A stretch of 12,127 bases of DNA from Desulfuromusa sp. (GTDB taxonomy: Bacteria > Desulfobacterota > Desulfuromonadia > Desulfuromonadales > Geopsychrobacteraceae). How positions within the stretch are numbered: position 1 is the first letter of the stretch; each line of letters opens with the position of its first letter. Position numbers and translations under genes: made by a program. The notes under the pieces are model-generated. The model saw only the letters and a program-made list of their open reading frames with translations. It was not told the DNA's origin and searched no databases. The stretch lies in contig JAGLDI010000093.1 in the NCBI GenBank assembly GCA_023145655.1, forward strand, positions 1-12,127, in the 5' to 3' direction. Of the stretch, positions 7,724-12,127 are shown one piece after another.

Positions 7724-8488
7724 ATGTTTGGATTGGGATCTGGATTTTTCTTGATTATTGCACTCGCCTTCATCGTGATTATCATCGGATCTGCCATCCG
7801 CATTCTGCTTGAATATGAGCGCGGAGTGGTGTTTCGCCTCGGTCGATTTTCGGGAGTTAAGGGACCGGGTCTGAAATTTATCATTCCGGTTATTGACAGG
7901 TTGGTAAAAATCAATATGCGCACCATCGCGATGGATATCCCCCCGCAGGATATTATCACCCGTGACAATGTCTCTATCAAAGTCAATGCGGTGCTCTATT
8001 TTCGTGTCGTCCACCCCGATAAAGCTCTGATTGAGGTGGATAACTATCTTTATGCAACCAGTCAGCTGGCCCAGACCTCACTGCGCAGCGTGTTGGGGCA
8101 AGTGGAACTGGACGATCTCCTTTCACAGCGGGATAAAATCAATCACAACCTGCAGGAAATTCTCGACCGCCAGACCGATCCCTGGGGGGTGAAGGTCTCA
8201 AACATTGAAGTCAAACATGTTGACCTGCCGGCAGAGATGCAACGAGCCATGGCGCGACAGGCAGAAGCGGAACGGGAACGCCGCGCCAAAGTTATTCACG
8301 CACAGGGGGAATATCAAGCATCAGAAACCCTGGCAAAAGCTGCCCATCAGATTTCCGCTGAACCGGGAGCCCTGCAACTGCGTTTTCTGCAGACCATGAC
8401 CGAAATTGCCACAGAAAAGAACTCAACAATCCTCTTCCCCATGCCACTTGACCTGCTTAAACCATTTTTAAAGGGGGAAGATAAATAA
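7724..8488 (+). CDS. Slipin (SPFH/stomatin/prohibitin family membrane protein)
   Basis: This 254-residue bacterial slipin is a membrane-anchored SPFH protein that oligomerises into a scaffold and is the usual partner of long NfeD proteases. A single N-terminal hydrophobic segment lies at about 6-28. The SPFH domain follows (about 29-190), with [20 protein letters not shown] (30-49), [20 protein letters not shown] (71-90) and [18 protein letters not shown] (120-137). A charged Ala/Glu/Arg coiled coil (about 168-205) comes next. The C-terminus has a hydrophobic patch, [13 protein letters not shown] (233-245), at the position where the archaeal NfeD cuts its stomatin partner. The start is well fixed: AAAGGAGG (7708-7715) lies 8 nt before the ATG, inside the end of nfeD. 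Strong ribosome binding suggests it is made in excess over NfeD, as expected for a scaffold. Confidence 0.95.
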   Translation: MFGLGSGFFLIIALAFIVIIIGSAIRILLEYERGVVFRLGRFSGVKGPGLKFIIPVIDRLVKINMRTIAMDIPPQDIITRDNVSIKVNAVLYFRVVHPDKALIEVDNYLYATSQLAQTSLRSVLGQVELDDLLSQRDKINHNLQEILDRQTDPWGVKVSNIEVKHVDLPAEMQRAMARQAEAERERRAKVIHAQGEYQASETLAKAAHQISAEPGALQLRFLQTMTEIATEKNSTILFPMPLDLLKPFLKGEDK

Positions 8489-8665
8489 GAAAAAACCATT
8501 GATTTGGGTTAAACTTCTCTCTGCTCACTGTTTTGGTAGCAAAACAGGGGTCGGTCTGGCTCTCACCACACCAACGGCCCAGGTAACACAAAACTGTTTT
8601 TAGCGCTTTTTTCGAGTAGGGATAGCGGAAAGTTCTGAGAATTGAGACCACCAACAAATCACAAT
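8489..8665 (+). other. Intergenic region with short inverted repeats between slipin and ddaH genes
   Basis: No gene is supported here. A perfect 8-bp stem with a GTAG loop sits at 8528-8547 (CTGTTTTG / CAAAACAG). Its right arm, AAAACAG (8541-8547), is also complementary to a second CTGTTTT at 8594-8600, which is followed by TAGCGC and six T residues. The two pairings are mutually exclusive. Neither is a textbook terminator. The region must hold the ddaH promoter or allow read-through from slipin, but I find no clear -35/-10 pair. Confidence 0.4.
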
Positions 8666-9430
8666 ATGAAAGTTACTCGGGCGATTGTCCGTCGCCCCGG
8701 CAGGAGTATCGTATCCGGTTTATCCAGCTCCGGCAAAACCGTCCCGGCATATGAAAAAGTTCTGGAACAGCATCATCAATACGTTGCGGCTCTGGAAAAA
8801 TGTGGATTGAGAGTGCAGATCCTAGAAGCTATCGAAGCGCACCCTGACTCAACCTTTGTCGAAGATGTTGCCGTTTTGACCCCCCACTGTGCAATCTTGA
8901 CCGCACCGGGTGCGGTAACCCGCAGGGATGAAGTCGCCACAATCAGACCAATACTGGAGCAGCACTTCCCGCAAATTGAGACAATTGAGGAACCGGGAAC
9001 CCTCGAAGGTGGTGACATTATGCAGATCGGTCACCATTGCTATATTGGGCTATCAAATCGAACCAACCGTTCGGGGGCGCAGCAACTTATTGATTTCCTG
9101 AAAAAGTACCGGATGACCGGCTCTACCGTTCCGGTCAAAAATTTTCTACACCTGAAAACCGGAGTGGTCTGGATCGGAGGGAGCATCCTGATCGCCGCCA
9201 ATGGAGCTATCCCCCAAGGAGAATTTCAAAATTTTGAGACTATTTCCGTTCCTGCAGACGAACCGGGAGCTGCCAACTGCATTGCAATCAATGATAAAAT
9301 CATGATGCCGGCAGGTTTTCCCCAAACCAGACAATTGCTGGACCAGGTTGGCTCTGAAATTATTGAGGTCGATATCTCCGAATTTGCAAAAATAGATGGT
9401 GGTCTAACCTGTCTCTCCCTGCGATTTTAG
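8666..9430 (+). CDS. ddaH: Dimethylargininase (N(G),N(G)-dimethylarginine dimethylaminohydrolase, DDAH)
   Basis: DDAH hydrolyses methylated arginine to citrulline and methylamine or dimethylamine. It belongs to the guanidine-modifying (amidinotransferase/deiminase) superfamily. The protein is 254 residues, the same length as the Pseudomonas aeruginosa enzyme. The catalytic set falls at the same positions: E114 (TLEGGD), H162 (LHLKTG) and the nucleophile C249 (GGLTCLSLRF, at the extreme C-terminus). Substrate-binding motifs STFVEDVAVLTP (62-73), GAVTRR (82-87) and GLSNRTN (128-134) are also intact. The start ATG at 8666 gives MKVTRAIVRRPGRS, the usual family N-terminus. A TTG at 8642 would add eight unrelated residues. 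No good Shine-Dalgarno is visible. There is no signal peptide, so it is cytosolic. The gene appears monocistronic, 177 bp after the slipin gene, and ends at a terminator. The natural substrate could be dimethylarginine or a related guanidino compound. Confidence 0.88.
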   Translation: MKVTRAIVRRPGRSIVSGLSSSGKTVPAYEKVLEQHHQYVAALEKCGLRVQILEAIEAHPDSTFVEDVAVLTPHCAILTAPGAVTRRDEVATIRPILEQHFPQIETIEEPGTLEGGDIMQIGHHCYIGLSNRTNRSGAQQLIDFLKKYRMTGSTVPVKNFLHLKTGVVWIGGSILIAANGAIPQGEFQNFETISVPADEPGAANCIAINDKIMMPAGFPQTRQLLDQVGSEIIEVDISEFAKIDGGLTCLSLRF

Positions 9431-9447
9431 AAACTCTTTCAATTCTA

Positions 9448-9498
9448 TGGGGCTCACCGATATCATAACCGCTGAGCCCCAGATTATTTTCACTTATT
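9448..9498 (+). terminator. Rho-independent terminator after ddaH
   Basis: TGGGGCTCA (9448-9456) pairs perfectly with TGAGCCCCA (9473-9481), a GC-rich 9-bp stem with a 16-nt loop, followed on the plus strand by a T-rich stretch (9484-9502). It lies 17 bp after the ddaH stop codon and between convergent genes, so the stem may also serve the BMP-family gene from the other side, although the tract on that side is less T-rich. Confidence 0.8.
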
Positions 9499-9510
9499 TT
9501 TCAGTTATTC

Positions 9511-10575
9511 CTATTTCGGAATTGTCCCCTGCACCCCTTCGATAAAGAAATTCATACTTAACAGTTCTTTATCCCCAAAGGTTTTTCCAGCGTCCAGAAC
9601 AATTTCACCATCCTGCCCTTTAATCGGTCCGGTAAAGACCTGCATTTTGTGATCCATAATCGCCTGCTGTTTTTCAGCAACTATTTTTTGCACCTGCAGC
9701 GGAACTTTGTCGCTCAAAGGAGCCAATTTCACAAGTCCGGTCTCCATTCCCCACCAGATTTCTTCCGGTTTCCAGATTCCATTATGAACTTCTGTCGCAA
9801 AATGTTTGTAGAGAACACTCCAGTCCCAGATCGGTGCAGTCAAGAAAGCATTAGGGGCATACTGTCTCATATCAGAATCGTTACCGATGGCAAATGCACC
9901 TCTTGCTTCAGCGGCCTGTAACGTTGCCGGGGTATCCTGGTGCATCGAAAGAACATCGGCACCAACATCCAGCAGTGAATCGGCAGCCTCTCTTTCCAGG
10001 CCGGGATTGAACCAGGTCTGCGTCCAGATAACTTTTACCGTTGCCTCGGGATTAACCTCGCGAACACCCAAGGTGAACGCATTGATCCCCCGGATCACTT
10101 CCGGGATTGGATAGGCACCGACATAACCGATAATATTGGACTTGGTCATCGAACCGGCGATAATTCCGGAGAGATATTTACCCTGATAGTAACGACCAAA
10201 ATAATTGCCCATATTTTCGGACATTTTGTACCCTGAGCAATGTTCAAAGGTGACCTCTTTGAAGCGTTTGGCAACCTCAAGAGTCGGATCCATAAAGCCA
10301 AAACTTGTGGTGAAGATCAGATTGTACCCCTTATTGGCAAGCCCCATAATCACCCGCGTTGCTTCAGCTCCATCAGGGACAGATTCGATAAAAGTAGTTT
10401 TTGTAACAAAAGGGAGCTTCTCCATCTCAATACGCCCCTGATCATGGGCATAAGTCCAACCACCATCACCAACCGGCCCCACGTAAACAAATGCAGCCTT
10501 AATATTTTTTGCCCAAATGGTCGAGGCAAAAGAGAGAACAAGAAACATTAAAGATAAGGACATAATTTTTTTCAT
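9511..10575 (-). CDS. BMP family (PnrA/Med-type) ABC transporter substrate-binding protein
   Basis: This is a periplasmic solute-binding protein of the BMP (basic membrane protein) family, whose characterised members bind purine nucleosides. The mature protein is predicted to be about 332 residues. A signal peptide at residues 1-22 starts MKKIMSLSLMFLVLSF and ends STIWA. There is no lipobox cysteine, so it should be soluble in the periplasm. Family motifs include FVYVGPVGDGGWTYAHDQGR near the mature N-terminus, FTTSFGFMDPTLEVAKRF, SNIIGYVGAYPIPEVIRGIN and GADVLSMHQDTPA. Two in-frame ATGs, at 10584 and 10575, follow one GGGAG Shine-Dalgarno. The second gives better spacing and a standard MKK start. 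It lies 73 bp downstream of a cupin gene on the same strand. No permease or ATPase gene lies nearby, so the transport partners are elsewhere or absent. The ligand cannot be fixed from sequence alone. Confidence 0.9.
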   Translation of the reverse strand: MKKIMSLSLMFLVLSFASTIWAKNIKAAFVYVGPVGDGGWTYAHDQGRIEMEKLPFVTKTTFIESVPDGAEATRVIMGLANKGYNLIFTTSFGFMDPTLEVAKRFKEVTFEHCSGYKMSENMGNYFGRYYQGKYLSGIIAGSMTKSNIIGYVGAYPIPEVIRGINAFTLGVREVNPEATVKVIWTQTWFNPGLEREAADSLLDVGADVLSMHQDTPATLQAAEARGAFAIGNDSDMRQYAPNAFLTAPIWDWSVLYKHFATEVHNGIWKPEEIWWGMETGLVKLAPLSDKVPLQVQKIVAEKQQAIMDHKMQVFTGPIKGQDGEIVLDAGKTFGDKELLSMNFFIEGVQGTIPK

Positions 10576-10625
10576 AACGATCATTTCTCCCGATTACTTT
10601 GGGGTCAGATAAAGCAACAATATTC

Positions 10626-10645
10626 AAAAAAAAGATAACTTTATC
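10626..10645 (-). terminator. Weak hairpin plus T8 tract between cupin and BMP genes
   Basis: On the minus strand GATAA-AG-TTATC is followed by eight T residues, immediately after the cupin stop codon. The stem is short and AT-rich, so it is at best a weak terminator or attenuator that could lower BMP expression relative to the cupin. Confidence 0.3.
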
Positions 10646-10648
10646 ACA

Positions 10649-10999
10649 TTATTCGTAAGCTGACGGCACAGCACAGATCATCTTGAGATCTTCGGTTACA
10701 GAAGTATTTCGATACTGATGTTTCTCATTCGGAATAACCAAGGCAAACTCTCCCGCTTTGATGGGATGTTCCACCCCCGCTTCATCCACCAAAACCCCCT
10801 CTCCTTGCATCACATAATTCAGATGTTCTGAATCGTGGATATGATAGGGAGTGTGACCACCGGGGACAACTGTAAACACTCGAAAAGAAAAATTCGGAAC
10901 ACCGTCAGCCACCCCCAGCGGAACTTGCTTGGTGACACCAACGGCTCCAGCCATCTGCATCGGGGCAGCAGAGGTCTGTTCCAGCGAGGTAATTTTCAT
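10649..10999 (-). CDS. Small cupin domain protein
   Basis: This is a single-domain cupin of 116 residues, a beta-barrel fold that usually binds a metal and a small ligand. Cupin motif 1 is complete: G47-x5-H53-x-H55, then a glutamate (E58) and G65 (GGHTPYHIHDSEHLNYVMQG). Motif 2 is IPNEKHQYRN with H94. H53, H55, E58 and H94 make a plausible metal site. The specific function (sugar or amino-acid metabolism, sensing, oxygenase-like) cannot be told from sequence. There is no signal peptide. A clear GGAGAT Shine-Dalgarno 7 nt upstream supports the ATG at 10999. It is the first gene of a two-gene minus-strand unit with the BMP-family binding protein, and is divergent from the CydA-like gene. Confidence 0.85.
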   Translation of the reverse strand: MKITSLEQTSAAPMQMAGAVGVTKQVPLGVADGVPNFSFRVFTVVPGGHTPYHIHDSEHLNYVMQGEGVLVDEAGVEHPIKAGEFALVIPNEKHQYRNTSVTEDLKMICAVPSAYE

Positions 11000-11124
11000 A
11001 AAATATCTCCATAAAGAATAAGCCTGTCCAATTGAATTTGCACAAGATAACAGACTCGGTAGGGAGCAACAAGAACCTTAAACCCTTTATCTTACTCGAC
11101 CAAATTGCTATTATCCGATTTTCC

Positions 11125-11142
11125 ATCTCAGCTTAATGAGAT
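11125..11142. promoter_or_regulatory. Operator-like dyad (ATCTCA-N6-TGAGAT)
   Basis: A perfect 6-bp inverted repeat with a 6-bp centre lies midway between the divergent cupin and CydA-like genes, touching the -35 of the candidate plus-strand promoter. Its size and placement fit a dimeric regulator site. The cognate regulator is unknown and none is encoded in the window. Confidence 0.4.
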
Positions 11143-11169
11143 TGGATCATTTCAACTGCCATATCTAAT
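11142..11169 (+). promoter_or_regulatory. Candidate promoter for the CydA-like gene
   Basis: TTGGAT (11142-11147) and TCTAAT (11164-11169) are 16 bp apart. The -10 matches 5 of 6 consensus bases; the -35 is weak (3 of 6). The start site would be about 29 nt before the ATG. A 5-bp inverted repeat (GTTAT-N7-ATAAC, 11171-11187) would lie at the start of the transcript. A weak -35 next to a dyad is consistent with activator dependence, which is inference. Confidence 0.35.
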
Positions 11170-11204
11170 AGTTATCGCCACTATAACCACCAGGAGGAAA
11201 ATCG

Positions 11205-12127
11205 ATGAATCCTGCCACGCTGATTCCCACGCCTGACGCCATTTCTGTTCCCTGGGGATGGTTCTATGTTCTACTGATGCTCACCTTCCTGCTCCACATT
11301 CTGGTGATGAACGCCATGCTTGGTGGTGGGATTATTGCCCTGATCAGTTCCTTGCGTGGCGGAGATCAAAACACCCTGTTGTGCAAAGAATTTGGCTACA
11401 AATGGCCCTATACTATTGCCTTTGCGGTCAATATGGGAGTTGCCCCGCTGCTGTTCATGCAGGTTCTTTACGGGCAGTTCATCTACAGTAGTTCGGTGCT
11501 GATGGCAGTCTGGTGGTTTTCCATCTTTGGCCTGCTGATTCTTGCCTATTACGGGGCCTATATCTACGACTTCAAATTTGAGACATTAGGCAGCTCGCGG
11601 ATCTTTGTGTTGGGATTTTCGGTCCTCAGTCTGCTCTATATCGGCTTTTTGTTCAGCAACAACATGACCCTGATGATGCAACCGGAGAAATGGCAAGCAT
11701 ATTTCAACAATCCAGATGGGACCTTGCTCAATCTGAGCGACCCTTCCTTACTTCCACGTTACCTCCACTTTGTCGTCGGCTCTGTTGCCGTTGCCGGGCT
11801 GTTCCTGGCTCTGGTCGGACACTTCCATTTCACCAAAAGTTCAGTTGATCGAGAATCTCTAATTTCTAAAGGGATGAGTTACTTTACCTACGCTACCGTA
11901 GTCCAGATTTTTGTCGGCTGCTGGTTCCTTATGGCATTGCCAAAAAAAGTTATGATGATTTTCATGGGTGGTAGCGTTTTGGGAACAGGATTGCTGCTTG
12001 TTGGGATCGTCCTGGGTGTTGTAGTGATCTATTGCGGTTATAAAAAACAGGTGATCCTGACATCGGTTATCACGCTGGTGACACTCATCGCAATGATATT
12101 CATCCGCGATCTGGTACGAATAGCCTA
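11205..12127 (+). CDS. Cytochrome bd oxidase subunit I-like (CydA-like) membrane protein, N-terminal part
   Basis: The frame is open from the ATG to the right edge, giving 307 residues; the C-terminus is outside the window. The start is firm: AGGAGG (11192-11197) lies 7 nt upstream. About eight hydrophobic helices are visible. By-eye comparison with cytochrome bd subunit I finds these matches: helix I with H31 (LLHILVMNAMLGGG), corresponding to the b595 ligand H19; GVAPLLFMQVLYGQ (78-91), matching the GVATGIPMEFQFG segment but with Q86 for the conserved Glu; FSNNMTLMMQPEKW (150-163), matching the WMQ-P region; and PRYLHFVVGSVAVAG (184-198) with H188, matching the b558 ligand H186. The next two helices are joined by a short turn (PKKVMM), with no Q-loop. 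It may therefore be a bd-superfamily protein that does not oxidise quinol in the standard way. A different polytopic haem protein is the alternative. It is divergent from the cupin gene. Confidence 0.65.
   Translation, partial: MNPATLIPTPDAISVPWGWFYVLLMLTFLLHILVMNAMLGGGIIALISSLRGGDQNTLLCKEFGYKWPYTIAFAVNMGVAPLLFMQVLYGQFIYSSSVLMAVWWFSIFGLLILAYYGAYIYDFKFETLGSSRIFVLGFSVLSLLYIGFLFSNNMTLMMQPEKWQAYFNNPDGTLLNLSDPSLLPRYLHFVVGSVAVAGLFLALVGHFHFTKSSVDRESLISKGMSYFTYATVVQIFVGCWFLMALPKKVMMIFMGGSVLGTGLLLVGIVLGVVVIYCGYKKQVILTSVITLVTLIAMIFIRDLVRIA

Noticed and set aside
8457..8657. 66-codon minus-strand open frame across the slipin-ddaH gap
   Set aside because: It overlaps the end of the slipin gene, has no recognisable domain or ribosome binding site, and its sequence is explained by the intergenic repeats. 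It is mentioned only as part of the possible repeat.
8642..8665. TTG start for the dimethylargininase
   Set aside because: It adds eight residues not seen in the family; MKVTRAIVRRPG from the ATG at 8666 matches family N-termini and gives the usual 254 residues.
11258..11491. 77-codon plus-strand frame inside the CydA-like gene
   Set aside because: It is an out-of-frame shadow of a gene with a strong Shine-Dalgarno and clear membrane-protein composition.

Overview
The window carries housekeeping genes plus a short accessory stretch from what looks like an anaerobic, Gram-negative Desulfuromonadota bacterium (Geobacter/Desulfuromonas/Pelobacter-like). That placement is an inference. It rests on the gene order yqeY-cvpA-mutS2-dnaG-rpoD, moderate GC content, a proteobacterial-type RpoD with a long non-conserved region, and an NfeD-slipin pair. 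I could not run a search to confirm it.

Left half (1-6138, minus strand): a 'macromolecular synthesis' type operon, read right to left: yqeY (GatB/YqeY domain protein), cvpA, mutS2, dnaG (primase) and rpoD (main sigma factor, cut by the left edge). Spacing is tight: 11 bp, about 38 bp, a 4-bp overlap, then 67 bp. The small ribosomal gene rpsU, which often heads this operon, is not upstream of yqeY.

6139-6391 is a divergent intergenic region. It holds a candidate promoter for yqeY and, on the plus strand, a small terminator-like hairpin in the region leading to nfeD.

Middle (6392-9430, plus strand): a long-form NfeD membrane serine protease and its slipin (SPFH) partner, 3 bp apart, form one transcription unit. 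After a 177-bp gap containing several short inverted repeats comes a dimethylargininase (DDAH) with an intact Glu-His-Cys catalytic set. It ends at a good rho-independent terminator.

Right end: on the minus strand, a small cupin protein and then a periplasmic BMP-family (PnrA/Med-type) substrate-binding protein, with no ABC permease or ATPase gene nearby. Divergent from the cupin, on the plus strand, is the N-terminal 307 residues of a polytopic membrane protein that resembles cytochrome bd subunit I (CydA). It keeps the two expected haem-ligand histidines but lacks the usual quinol loop. It runs off the right edge and is the most unusual gene here. I see no mobile element, tRNA, rRNA or CRISPR array.
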